Position numbers and translations under genes: made by a program. A DNA stretch of 64,000 nt from Multifurca ochricompacta. Lineage: Eukaryota > Basidiomycota > Agaricomycetes > Russulales > Russulaceae. Below, piece by piece: positions 1 through 11,396 of the stretch (position 1 is its first letter; the number at the start of each line of letters is the position of its first letter). The DNA is taken from positions 496,001 to 560,000 of the forward strand of contig WTXG01000011.1 in assembly GCA_022496185.1 (NCBI GenBank), written 5' to 3'. The notes beneath the pieces are model-generated. The model was not told the origin of the DNA. It saw nothing but the letters and a program-made list of their open reading frames with translations, and made no database searches.

Positions 1-559
1 CCACTGACTGAAAGCCTACTTCTCTCTCAGACGAAATGTTTCAAAAACGATGGCGCTTCTAAAGGAGTCTTAAGCGCACTATACCAAAATTAACCAATCC
101 ATCCAAGTCAAGGTCGGGTACAAGTAGCATAGGAAGGGTGCTGTAAATATTTGAAAGCGACGGCACGTTTTTAGGCCCGATCCTGATACTCAAAGTTGCC
201 GCTTCTTGGCGCAAAGGCTAACAGGAGGGCTGAGGCTAACTTCTCGTACCGTCTTGTCGGGAGCGGATCAGTAACCAAATGGTTGGTCTGCGACCTTTGC
301 CCATCCTCAACAACCTTCTCGATATCCTGAATGTGCCCACTTGTCCCTCATACCCCTAATTCGCCCCTCCTGCTGCCCAACTGAAGCCCTCAAGTTCTCT
401 TCCGTGGCTGGCCTTTCCAAAGAGGAGGTGAAGACACTTGCTGACTAAGTCAACAGGCCTTTTGGTGGGCCCCAAACCCGCACCTCCTAATTTGAAAGCC
501 CTGATTGAAACCTGTACAGGACTCGCACTCCGAAGCACAGAAATAGGCACGCAAACTAG
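1..559. other. No supported gene
   Basis: Short open frames exist on both strands but none has a recognisable domain, splice pattern or codon bias. The right part may be an eroded continuation of the LINE relic that follows, but I cannot align it to one. Confidence 0.4.
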
Positions 560-1110
560 CCCTGCACGAAATAGAGTCAAACCCCCTTTTCACAGCGGCG
601 TACTGCCGCGAGGAGGCACGCAAACGCGCCGATAAAAAATGGGCCACAGACTGGCTCGCTGATAGGAGAAAACGTCCACAAGACCACACCTTCATCCGCA
701 CCCACCATCACAGACGCACCCAACGGGAAAAACCATACTCTCTTCACTGCTGCAACTACCACTGGAGGCAAAAACAACAGGACCCCACTCTACTCACGAC
801 ACACGACCTCCACAGCTCTAAGGTGGGCCGTCGGTCATGCGTTCGTAAGTGACTACACAATACGATTTCGGCCGAAAACCCCTCGGGATGAACTCACATG
901 CCCATGTGACGCCACATCACTGCATTCCATGAAACACGTCCTTCTCCATTGCCCATCCCACGCCGCTCTATGCCATGAACTCGACATCCACCAGATAAAC
1001 CCGCTTTCCATGCCTACTTCCATGGAAGAGCCCATACCTTTTTAACATTTCTACAACATACACGGGCTACCTTCAAACCTGTAAATCAAAGAATCTCTGA
1101 AGACCACAGA
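560..1110 (+). mobile_element. LINE (non-LTR retrotransposon) 3' relic
   Basis: Conceptual translation in two plus-strand frames gives the C-terminal tail of a fungal LINE polyprotein. Frame one (about 560-720) holds a charged helix ending in the segment EEARKRADKKWATDWLADRR. A frame change near 715 then opens a stretch that ends in a CCHC-type cluster at about 898-960: CPC, eight residues, H, four residues, CP (key part MKHVLLHCPSHAAL). This cluster is typical of the end of LINE ORF2 proteins. The last residues, around 1030-1085, again need the other frame. No reverse transcriptase core, 5' end or poly-A tail is visible, so this is a dead 5'-truncated copy. Family assignment is by motif resemblance only. 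Confidence 0.6.
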
Positions 1111-2944
1111 TGACCGGCGGCATTAGATGGACAAGTCCGTAACCAATGTATCTTCATTTGACTCCAAATCATAATGGCTTATCCCACCAAACCTGACTAA
1201 TTATTACTGTTGATGGTCTCCTACATGTGTAGTGTCATAACTTATTCAACTATCTTTATGGCTCACTCAAATGTATTTACTGAGGCACCTGAAGTAGATA
1301 TGGCTGCTCTTGTTTTGATGAGCCACACGCAGAATGAAAATTGGATCAAAAAAAAACCCCCCGCACCTCCCCTTCAGAAGCCCCTTCTCCAAGACTCCCT
1401 TCCTGCGCCATACTCCATCGCCGTTGTCAAACAGCGAACCACGCTCCGTCTAGTCGTCTCATCCCTCAAGACTGCCTGTGGGTGGCCGACTCCTGTGGCT
1501 GTGAAAAGGACGTCATATCCATACAGAAATCGCTAAAACAAAACCTTCTTGGAAGCTGAACAAGAGTAGACAGGTAGATAAAGAAGAGAATATCAAGACA
1601 GGAACTTGGCAAACAGTCAACGTGTCCATCCCATTTATGACGGCTTGCCAACAATTGCACGTTGAAGTGCGCTCGCCTGTTGCAGATAGGGGAGGCAAAC
1701 GGTCGCAATTAGGCCAGGGTTTTGCATGCCTCACTGTTTGTATTTGTCATTGCCGTTCCATTCTGAAATATGGGTTCGAAACAGAACCTATGTACTTGTA
1801 TCTCAAAGCTATGGATTGTCCAGAGGCGTGGAACGATCGAGAACGGGGTTCGTGCTGATCCCCGGAAGATCAGCAATGCGCGACTTGTCTGGCGGGGTCA
1901 TTGGGAATTGAGCAGGGCACGTATGTTCCTAATGCAGGTTTTTGAAACTCAGGCCATGGTTAGACATGGCCATTCGAGAGGATGCTAACAATGGGGTTGA
2001 AGAGAGCCAAGTGGCAGGGAAAGTAATAGAGATGGTGGTGGTTCGAGGGAAAGCCATGGGCGGCCATACTTTTATTTTCTAGACAGTTACAGGGGCGATG
2101 ACGTTTTTATCGTGACACAATGCGGGTGGGGCAGATTTGATGTGTTAACGCGAAGACGACTACCAACTGAGGAGGATCGTCTGAAACTTCTTCAAACCTA
2201 AGCGTTCCTAGTAATTGTCAGTCACAGGCACCGCACGGGTATCAGACGAAAGCTTAAACGACGATTCCATGTGGGTATTGAAGAAGAGAGAACACTTTGG
2301 AATAAGGAAAGACATGACACTGGTTGGTGTTTCAATGTTCGAATAGATTCTACAGGAAAATTTCTAAACGTCAAATATTCTGCAGGTCTCCACGCGAGCG
2401 GGCCAGATGAGTGGATAGCATGCTGGTGTGGTGTGGGAAGGGAAGTCGGAAAGTTGTTATGTTGACGGCGGCACGTGAGTAGTCCCGTGGCTCAACTTAA
2501 CATAATAGCACAACATCAATTCATCCCGCAAGGGGAGACACGCGCTTTTCAACAGTCAACGTGTCAGGCATCTTCTCAAGAAAAGGTGAATCTGGTGGCA
2601 TCGAAACTGCCTTTCTGAGTGGATCGTTAATGAAGAGAGTGAAGAGCATTTGCGAAGCCATAATTGTCCTGGACGCTTTTAAAGCCCAACTACAACACAC
2701 TTACTGGAACTCTGTTCAGAATTAATCATTATGAGACTCCATTACGAGATGCAAAGCCCTCTTCGCTTGATGTCCATTCAGTTGCGTACGTACACTCTGG
2801 AAGACACCGCGATTCCAATTCAATATCTCGGACGGAGTCCTGACATGCCCCTTAAGGAAAAGTAAATGAAAGTATAAACACGACCGAAGAAACTCGTTTC
2901 TTTTGTGGATCCCCAAGGATCACGACCCAGCCACGGTCCTAGTT
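1111..2944. other. Intergenic, no supported gene
   Basis: Only short open frames without domains are present. There is a homopolymer pair A9-C7 near 1349-1365. A TATA-like AGTATAAAC lies near 2870, about 75 bases upstream of the P450 pseudogene start, and may be part of its old promoter. Confidence 0.45.
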
Positions 2945-5067
2945 ATGGCCTCTCTCCTGTCTATCCTCGACCTGATTGTTCTGCTATCCTCTCTCATTGC
3001 TTTTCAGGCTGTACGAGACTATCGAAGACGAGGCGGGGTACCATATCCTCCTGGCCCACGACCCTTACCCGTAATCGGCAATCTTCTCCATATTCCAAAG
3101 GAGTATTCCTGGCTCGCGTACACCCAATATTCGAAGAAATATGGTACGAGCGAGTCACTCTTCCTCATGCCTTCGTTTAAAATATACGTTCCAGGGGGTG
3201 TCATTTCCTTCCGCGTATTCGGGCAAGTCATCATCGTATTGAACACCATCAAAGCCGCCAAAGATTTGCTTGAGAAGCGCGGAGAAATCTACTCTGATCG
3301 ACCTGAAATTCCAATCTATGACATGTACGAAATTAAATTACGCGTTCGTACCATCAGCTAATATTTTTCAGGATGGAATGGCACTGGGTTCTGCCAACGG
3401 CGAGATATGGGGATACTTGGCGTCCAGCGCGTAGGTTGCTTGACCGTGGCCTTCGCCCAGGGGCTGCAGCATCATATCGCCCAATGCAACAGGCGAGGGC
3501 ACGTGTACTCATGACTCGGCTATTGGCGAGCCCGGATAAGTGGGAGGACCACATCGAGTTGTCAGTGACACACTTTTTTGGCTACCCATCCATCAATTAA
3601 TTTATTATTAGGCTACAAGGGAGCTACTATTAGACATGACGTATGGTTACAAGGTACCGGACCGGCAGGACAGAAAGTTCGACATGGCAAAACGATTGAG
3701 TGAATTTGGGACGACATTAGTACTTCCCGGTGCTTCGCTGGTCAATCATTTCCCTTTTTGTAAGTGGTCTCTTTCATACGGTATACAAGTCTCACAGTGA
3801 CCTCAGTGCGTCACATCCCTGAATGGTTGCCACGGTTCAGCTACAAGCCGCTTGCCCGCTACGGCCATGCCATGGGGGTGGAGGTCGTGAACGAACCAAT
3901 TCACTTTGTGAAAGAAAGTATTGTAAGAAATGGCACAAGGTATCTCTGAAAAGGCTCACAGAATTTACCGTAGCTCAGGGCACAGCACGGCCCTCACTTG
4001 CTCTCCAAAATTTACAAGAGATAGAAAAGCTAAGTGGATCAGACCGTGACAAGGCAGAAAGAGTTGTCTCCGGAGCTTTGGCCTCGCTGTATTCAGGTGA
4101 GTAATTACTGCGACCCTGTTATCCTGATCTGATTGAAATAAATTTCCCAGCCGGGTCCGACACCGTATGTCGCCAGAACATCTATTTATATGCGTGCTGA
4201 CATGTGGCTCAACCTTCCAGACCGTCTCAGCCACGTTGACGTTCTTCCTCGCGTGTTTGCTCCACCCCGAAATACAGAAGAAGGCTCAGGAAGAAATAGA
4301 TGCTGCTACTGGGCGCGAGCGACTTCCGTCTTTTGAGGACCGTCCAAGGTTACCTTTTATTGATGCGATATGCAAGGAAGTTTGAGGTGGATGCCCGTGA
4401 CACCCCTCGGTGCGTGTTGTCAATATCGACTTGGCACGTATCTGAATACGTCCATACTTCATAGCGGTTCCTCACGCAGTCACACAAGATGATGTTTATG
4501 AGGGCCTTTTCATACCCAAGGGTACGTGGCCTCTGTCTATCAGGTGGCCTCGAGGTTTGCTGATGCGGTTATTACCAGGTGCGATAGTTTTTGGAAACAC
4601 CTGGTAAGGTATTTTTTCTGTACCACTTGCGGTAGCTTCATTTATTCGCAGGGCAATCCTACATGACCCAAATGAGTACCAAGATCCGGACGCGTTTAAA
4701 CCAGAACGATTCCTCGACTCTAACGGACACTTGCGCGACGATCCAAACTTAACATCAGCATTTGGATATGGAAAGCGTATCTGCCCTGGAAGGCATTTTG
4801 TAGATGCGACGTTGTTTATCACTGTTGCATCTTTACTTTCGGTTTTCAATATCAAGAAGCGGAAAGAGGACGAAGATGCCAGTGGCCCATTTCGCTACAC
4901 ATTTATAGGAGACTCGGTAATAAGGTTTATCATCTATTTGTAGTGCTCAAAGAAAGAAAGAAAAACTAACTGTTATTTTCAGTCACCCAGACCGATTTGG
5001 GTGCTCTGTTGTCCCCCGGGACAAAATAGCGGAAGAACTCATCAACGCGGATACCTTGTCGCGTTGA
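2945..5067 (+). pseudogene. Cytochrome P450 pseudogene (paralogue of 9231-11396)
   Basis: The layout matches the intact P450 at 9231 exon by exon. It has an N-terminal membrane anchor, the proline hinge YPPGPRPLPVIGNL, helix I AGSDT split by an intron at the same place, the EXXR region (KEV..RWMP) and the heme loop FGYGKRICPGRHF with its cysteine ligand near 4780. Introns such as 3144-3194 and 3325-3371 are short GT-AG introns at shared positions. Two one-base deletions relative to the paralogue break it: one just after the acceptor at about 3611-3625, which brings an in-frame TAG, and one at about 4381, where the EXXR codons run into TGA. The start at 2945 is preferred because it gives the same anchor length as the paralogue. 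The family resembles fungal P450s often auto-annotated as O-methylsterigmatocystin oxidoreductase; the substrate is unknown. An assembly error at the two sites would restore a gene. Confidence 0.8.
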
Positions 5068-6036
5068 CTGCTTATAATAATAATTCCAGTTTATCTATGT
5101 ACTTGTTATGACCTTAGGACGTTTTTACGAGAACATAGTTTCATTTTTGACGGCAGTTTGAGGATCACACCAGCGAGGTGCTACCCGCCGAGAAGGCTAA
5201 AGGCTAAAGCATTACGGAGGACAGAACGGAGAACTCGGAACCTCGGAACCTTCAACCCGCGGCCCGGAATGGCCCGGATGCAAGACCATGATGGGTCGTG
5301 CCCAAATCGCACCCCTCTCCCTCCCCCTTCTCCTTAGCTCTGGGTCGATTCGTCGATTCGCAAGCTGCTCCACTCCACATCTGAGTTACGAAATGATATC
5401 TACTGTTTTTATTCATCTGCGTTGCGTTCTGCACTTGTGTTTTCCGATGACCGCCGAGGCTGCAATAGTTGTGGCTGAGCCAACGTAGCACTCCATTTCA
5501 TTGTTTCTGGGCTTTCATGCTCCAGTGCACACATATTTAAGGCGACGACGCCATGTCTCATTCGACACTCGGCAACGACCCAAAATTCTGAGAGTCGTCT
5601 TCAGGTTTTTTCGGGCCTGCCATTAGTTGTAGTGGCGCACAGATCCGGGCCAACGATTGGACTTTCTACTTGGCTTCTCCCAACCTTGGAATTCATGTGT
5701 ACATTCTAATGAAAGACCGCCGACCTACCTGCATTTCCGACCCTAATACCTCGAGTCTCAAGTCTCCATGCTCGCGAAATGCAATGGTACTACTACTTGG
5801 AAAGTAGAGTATTTTCCTCGTCATTTAATTCCTCGTGTCTCCTATACGAAGAGCTTCGTAAATTACTGATCTCGTATTCTCGGACTATTTAAGACCCTCA
5901 TTACCTGCAAGGGACAACTTTACCTTATCCCACTTACCTTTCCGCTCATACACCAACCAACCAACCGATTGACAAGTAACTAAGTTCCAAGTAATCGGAA
6001 CTTAGTTTTTTTTTTTACGACTACCCCCCTCCCGCA
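5068..6036. other. Intergenic and promoter of the kinase gene
   Basis: No coding gene is supported. The right end is a plausible promoter and leader for the kinase at 6037, with a TATA-like box, a CCAA tandem run near 5951-5966 and a T-run followed by a C-rich stretch just before the start codon. Confidence 0.5.
5886..5892 (+). promoter_or_regulatory. TATA-like box upstream of kinase
   Basis: TATTTAA lies about 150 bases before the kinase ATG and is followed by pyrimidine-rich leader sequence. Position and sequence suit a core promoter, but nothing else confirms it. Confidence 0.35.
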
Positions 6037-7251
6037 ATGCCTTCTTATCCTGCGCGTGCATCCCAGCTTCTGGGACAGACCATCGACAATGGTGCGCTCA
6101 GGATTGAAGCAATTCTGGGTGCGGGGGCCTTCGGTGTTGTTTATCGTGCAGTCGATACGCAAACTGGAGTGCAGTATGCCGTCAAGCGAGTAGAGAAGGA
6201 CGGTTCAGCCTACTATCACACCCGCGAGAGGGAGCTTCATGCACGAGTGTCATCCCATCCTCACGTTCTTACGTTCCACCGTGAGATAAACGCGGGTCGT
6301 TATGCCTTCTATGTCTATGACCTTTGCGCCGGCGACCTTCACTCAGTCATCAGGAAGCTGTCGTTCTTCCGGGAGGATGAGCTCATCAAGCGCGTCTTCA
6401 TTCAAATCATAGACGCGCTCGAATATTCCCATTCTCGTGGCGTCTATCACCGGGATCTAAAGCCCGAGAACATTCTCGTCTCCGCGCAAAGTGGAGATAT
6501 TGATGTCTTCCTTGCCGACTTTGGTCTTGCCACCACTAACAAATTGACGGCATCGTCGTGTGGAACTCCGTGCTTTATGGGCCCAGGTATGCGTCTCCAT
6601 GCATTTCACTTTTTATTTGCTAAGACCCTAGCAGAGTCACTGGTGCCGCATCACAAGCCATACTCTACAATTCAAGGGGATGTTTGGGCACTCGGTTGCA
6701 TTCTTGCAGAGATGATTGCCAACGTACGCCCGTGGGCATTGGCTACTCCAGAGGATAAAGATTACAATGATTACATGATGGATCGCACCATTCTGTTCGA
6801 TGTCCTCCCTGTGTCGTACCCTGCGTATTTGCTCCTGCGCAAGATTTTCGGTACCAAGCCGGAGCATCGACCCTCACTCGCTACCATCCGCATGGAGGTG
6901 CTCATGATGGACACGTTCTTCCTCACTGACGAGGAGGCAGCAGAATGCGGCTGGAGCGATCGCATTGAAAAGAAGAAGATGCGTAAGTTGTGCGTATACG
7001 GTGGTGCTGCCGTTTCGTCTCGTCGCTCTTCGGTCACGTCCTCTGGTTCCAACTACGAGTCATGCACGGAGACGCCATCGTCAGCCTCGTGCTATTCGTA
7101 TGGCTCATCATCATCGGCATTCGACTCGAGCTCGGCTGAGTCGAGTCAACGACTCGTTACGCCTCCTGCTCCAGCAGCAGTAGAGGTTTTCCATACCATT
7201 GAAAAGGCGTCAAGTCGCCTGGAACTAGCACCGCGCCTGGCCACTGCTTAG
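6037..7251 (+). CDS. Serine/threonine protein kinase, Ran1-like
   Basis: A complete eukaryotic protein kinase domain fills the first 310 residues: glycine loop GAGAFGVV (residues 28-35), VAIK-type AVKRVEK, catalytic loop HRDLKPENIL, DFGLA and the activation segment CGTPCFMGP. The frame is open throughout, but 6587-6634 has GT and AG ends. Removing these 48 bases joins MGP to ES, giving the expected APE-like MGPES, so splicing is likely and leaves 388 residues. The tail (from about residue 320) is Ser-rich low complexity, a likely regulatory region. A second strong donor-like GTAAGT near 6981 could produce another tail form. Ran1/Pat1-type kinases control meiosis and nutrient response in yeasts; that role here is inference from the kinase core. 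The gene lies between the two P450 copies with no sign of decay. Confidence 0.85.
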   Translation: MPSYPARASQLLGQTIDNGALRIEAILGAGAFGVVYRAVDTQTGVQYAVKRVEKDGSAYYHTRERELHARVSSHPHVLTFHREINAGRYAFYVYDLCAGDLHSVIRKLSFFREDELIKRVFIQIIDALEYSHSRGVYHRDLKPENILVSAQSGDIDVFLADFGLATTNKLTASSCGTPCFMGPGMRLHAFHFLFAKTLAESLVPHHKPYSTIQGDVWALGCILAEMIANVRPWALATPEDKDYNDYMMDRTILFDVLPVSYPAYLLLRKIFGTKPEHRPSLATIRMEVLMMDTFFLTDEEAAECGWSDRIEKKKMRKLCVYGGAAVSSRRSSVTSSGSNYESCTETPSSASCYSYGSSSSAFDSSSAESSQRLVTPPAPAAVEVFHTIEKASSRLELAPRLATA

Positions 7252-7683
7252 ACTTGGTTTTGATTTAGCGATTGATATATCAAACACAGACATTGGACTC
7301 CTTGATGGACCTAGTTTACGATATGTTACGATTTGTCGGACCATAACGGACATGTCACGATTAACTTATACTAAGCCTTGTATACCTATATAGAACAATG
7401 GAAATAGCCTTTCGAGTTTGCTCTTGCTTTGACTTTGAATGCTAGCCGTTTGCCACATTTGAAGGATGCAAAGGGCGATCAGTGTACACACAAGCGGAGG
7501 ATAAGACGTGGAGATGAGAAAGACAAGGACAAGGTAGTCATTAGCTTGGCCCCTAAATTGGTGAGTCCCTGGTCCCTAGTGTCTCTTTCAATGCCAGGTG
7601 GGACTGGTGGCCCGGGATCACACAGCCTTGCGACAGACTGGCACTGGCAAGCTGTGGAAAGATCTTATAGCCGACGGCATGTT

Positions 7684-7734
7684 CTTCACTGGTGCCACCA
7701 AGTGCACTTGGCACTTGGTGGCACCCAAGTGAAG
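7684..7734. repeat. Long inverted repeat (hairpin)
   Basis: A perfect 15-base stem GGTGCCACCAAGTGC (7691-7705) pairs with 7711-7725 over a five-base loop ACTTG. A further seven bases (CTTCACT, 7684-7690) pair with AGTGAAG (7728-7734) after a two-base bulge. No flanking TSD or transposon end is evident. Confidence 0.9.
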
Positions 7735-7881
7735 GCCATTGTGATATTTGTTCACAGGCACAGCAACAAGTACGTAGGCATCATTCCGCCCTCCTTGCAA
7801 TGTCACTGTTAGGATCGAGTCCACCGGAATGCATGGGGACAGCTTTTTCGTCAGTGTTAAATCTTTTGTGCACTAGGAAGC

Positions 7882-7883
<2 letters not shown>

Positions 7884-7918
<35 letters not shown>
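7884..7918. repeat. AC dinucleotide microsatellite
   Basis: About seventeen tandem AC units without interruption. The open frames running through it are artefacts of the repeat. Confidence 0.95.
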
Positions 7919-7920
<2 letters not shown>

Positions 7921-9230
7921 ATTCCCAGGCACATCGCCCTGCCTTGTGGGGTGGAAGCGCTGAGACGCACCCGAGTAGCATGGTCGAGCTGTGCTTTTCA
8001 TTCATCCATTCGTCTCCCCGCCAAATTTGAAACGGCCTTTGGACAAAAAAGTTTAAACACTTCGACGAAAACGGCCGTTCCCCGAACCTGTTACGTAGAG
8101 GTTAAAGACGACTTCAGTGTCGTGCTGCATCCAAGGACCAGAAGGAACAAGATTCGATTCAGAAGATGAACCTGAGACATCCTTCGAACAAAATCATCCG
8201 CCGACGGCTGGAGCGCTGTGCCTGTCTCGGTCACTCTTGTCATTGCTTCCTTTGCTCTAAGCCTCTGGCCCCTGGCCTCACTACTGGCATAGAGGAGGAC
8301 ATCCCAATTCGTGTTGTCGCCACCCTAACCACATTTGATTCTCCTGAGCAATCGAAACATTTCTCTCGAAGCCCTTCCCCACAAGTAGACAAGATCAACA
8401 ACGATCAGCCCGACAAGGAAGAGCGACCCCCACTCGAGGAACTCGGCGCTCTTACACGTGGTTAGTCAAGCATCCCCCTGAGTACGTTGGCATCCTTGGG
8501 GTTTGATGTGGAAAATATATATACATCGTATATAGCGCAGTCCGTGCCTGTCTTTATCTGTGTGCCTTCTTCGAACGGAATTGAAAAGTGAAAAGCAAAT
8601 CAACGAGCTTGAAAATAAGAATGACCACTTCATCAGTGCCTGAGGTTCTGAGGATTGATGCCAAAGTTCTCACACTACTCATCTACCATTTACGTCTTTT
8701 GTTTCCATGGTTGCTGTGGATCGGGCATAACATGTCGTCTGCATCCACAAATTCGGACTACTGGACCAGTTGCTATTTAAAAAAAACCTCCGTCCTGGTT
8801 ATACTTATACTTATTAGGTAGGTAGGTCTCAGAAAATACTGCCCCACTAAGAAATTTTATGGGCTGGGAAAGGGTGTAGGAGAAAGCAGGTTGGGTTTCG
8901 AGCACGGGTACAACTGATTAAAGTATTGATGTGGCCACGAGTTTGCATGCGCACCCACTTCACTTGCACCCACTCCCACTCATATTGAAAAGGAGTGCGC
9001 CAAACGCGGATGTTGATGTTGATGTTTATGTAAGGTTTGATTGCGGCTGCGGCGGATGGCTGTTTAATCAATCAATCAAAAGAGTAGTTATTATTGTAAT
9101 GGTCCGGCCTTACTCCTGCTCTAATACACAGCGCCTAAGAACCTGATACACGACATGCCCGAATGCGCGTCTGCGGTACATAATCTACTGGTACCCAGAC
9201 ATAATGTGAACTTCAACATTGACCATAGTC

Positions 9231-11396
9231 ATGGGGTTCCTTGTGTCTATCGTCAACCTTCTTGTTTTCGTGTCTTCCCTCACTGTGGTCTTGTCTATTC
9301 GTGACTATCGAAGACGACGGGGACTCCCTTACCCACCAGGCCCACGACCATGGCCCGTTATTGGCAATCTTCTTGATATCCCAAGAGAATTCTCTTGGCT
9401 CACATACACTCAACTCTCCAAGAAACATGGTGCGGACTGGGACTACTTCTTAATAAGGTCACTCTTTACAAAAGGGAATGACAGGGGACATATTGTCTTT
9501 CCACATTTTCGGCCAAGTCATCGTCGTATTAAATTCTATCAAAGTCAGCAAAGACCTGTTTGACAAACGCGGTGACATCTATTCTGACCGCCCTGTCATT
9601 CCTATTCTCGACATGTACGTGTCCTTCCATTTGGCACCCTCGCGTCTTCGACTGATGCGGTCCAGGATGAAATGGGGATGGCTCGTACCATTTGCGAGAT
9701 ACGGCAATTTCTGGCGTCAAGGACGCAGATTGCTCGACCGCGACCTTCGACCAGGGGCAGTCACAGCCTATCGTCTCATGCAACAGATGAAGGCCCGTGT
9801 ACTCCTAACCCGGCTGTTGGCGAGTCCTGATGAATGGGAGGCCCACATCGAGCAGTGAGCGTCGTGACTATACGACCCTCTCCGATCCATTAATGAATGT
9901 TTCAGGCTACAGGGGGAACTCATTTTAGCCATGACGTATGGCTACGAGGTCCAAGGGCATAATGACCGGAAGATCACCGTCGCTAGGCAGATGGCCACTC
10001 TTTCATCCACAGTGACCTTTCCCGGCTGTCTGCTGGTCAACGATCTTCCTTTCCGTACGTACTCACCACCCATCTATCTTATTCTAGTTGTGACGATCTA
10101 TTTTAGTCCGATACATACCTGAATGGCTGCCCTGGTTTAGCTACAAATCACTTGCTCGTTTGGGCCATGAATTGGGGGAGGAAGTCTTGCATAAACCCAT
10201 GGAGTTCGTCAAAGAGAGTATGGTAAGGATCCATCTTTGGGTATTTTGGTGGGTTCAACTGTATACATATAATTCTTGAAGGCCAAAGGCACAGCCAGGC
10301 CATCGCTTGCCCTTAAAAACTTGCAAGAAACGGAGAAACTTAGTAGAACAGAACGTGAAAAGGCAGAGGAGGCGGTTGCCGGAGCTCTAGCGTCGATGTA
10401 TGCAGGTGAGTAGCCGTCAGAATCTAAAAAAAAAAACATGATTCAAAAAAATTGCCATAGCCGGGACTGATACTGTACGTCCGCGTTCAAATATTTGCAA
10501 ATATGCCAGACTCATTTATGACGCCGTGTTCAGACCGTATCTGCTATAATGGGATTCCTCGTGGCAATTTTACTTCACCCCGATTTACAGACGACGGCAC
10601 AGCGTGAGCTCGATGCCGTCACGGGACGCGAGCGACTTCCGACCTTCGAAGACCGCTCAAAGTTACCATTCGTTGATGCGGTGTGCAAAGAGGTTCTGAG
10701 GTGGAGGCCAGTCGGGCCCTTGGGTGCGTCTGACGTGTAACTACTTATCCGAGTGACTTCTAACTCCATTCACAGGTTTACCTCACTCAACCACAGAGGA
10801 TGACGTCTATGAGGGTTTCTTCATACCCAAGGGTTAGTAATTCTTTTGTATGAACCCGTTTCGTCGTTGGCTTACGCGTAGTCCAAGGTGCGGTGGTATT
10901 GGGAAATACATGGTGCGATATCTGCCCCATATTTCTAAAGCGACTTTAACTGCTTGCAGGGGGATCTTGCATAACCCGGAGGTGTACCCAGAACCTGATG
11001 CCTTTAAACCCGAGCGATTTCTGGAAGCTGATGGAAGTTTGCGCGACGATCCCACCCTGGCAGCGACATATGGGTACGGAAAACGCATCTGCCCAGGGAG
11101 GCACTTAGTGGACACGACCTTCTTTATTTTCATCGCATCCTTGCTCTCCGTTTTTAACATCGAGAGAGGGAAGGACGACGATGTTAGGCACGTTGAATAT
11201 TCATTTACTGGTGCGGGAATAAGGTACGGCCTTCAGTTCGCATTTCGTCAGACATGATAAGGGGGAGAGAGCAAAGGGGTTGGACTGAATCGCTGATCAT
11301 TATTATCTTAGCCGTCCGAACCCATTTCGATGTTCCTTTATTCCAAGAGATCAAAGAGCAGAAGAGCTGATTATTGCTGATACCATGGCTCGCTGA
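9231..11396 (+). CDS. Cytochrome P450, 12 exons, intact
   Basis: A heme monooxygenase of the fungal family often auto-labelled O-methylsterigmatocystin oxidoreductase. I place exons at 9231-9429, 9485-9614, 9666-9854, 9906-10054, 10107-10222, 10282-10405, 10461-10474, 10534-10723, 10776-10832, 10888-10912, 10960-11223 and 11312-11396. They sum to 1542 bases, giving 513 residues with all phases consistent. Visible in order: hydrophobic N-terminal anchor (about residues 1-22), hinge YPPGPRPWPVIGNLL, helix I AGTDTT, EXXR in KEVLRWRP, and heme loop YGYGKRICPG with a Tyr where Phe is usual. It should sit on the ER and use P450 reductase; the substrate cannot be told. The start ATG is the first that gives a short anchor before the hinge. 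A 14-base exon (10461-10474) codes for part of AGTDT and is conserved in the pseudogene copy at 2945. Confidence 0.88.

Larger units (their letters stand above)
7252..9230. other. Intergenic between kinase and P450
   Basis: Nothing coding is convincing. A 99-codon open frame at 8166-8465 (plus, Cys-rich start, acidic end) has no recognised domain. The stretch holds a strong hairpin (7684-7734), an AC microsatellite (7884-7918) and small runs of GGTA, GATGTT and ATCA near 8818, 9005 and 9067. Confidence 0.4.

Noticed and set aside
1210..1911. Overlapping open frames of 60-108 codons
   Set aside because: No domain or codon pattern; several overlap each other on both strands.
7692..8030. Open frames through the AC microsatellite on both strands
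   Set aside because: Produced by the dinucleotide repeat (TH and CV runs); no other support.
8166..8465. 99-codon open frame
   Set aside because: No domain, no homologue recognised, no splice or promoter signal; could be chance.
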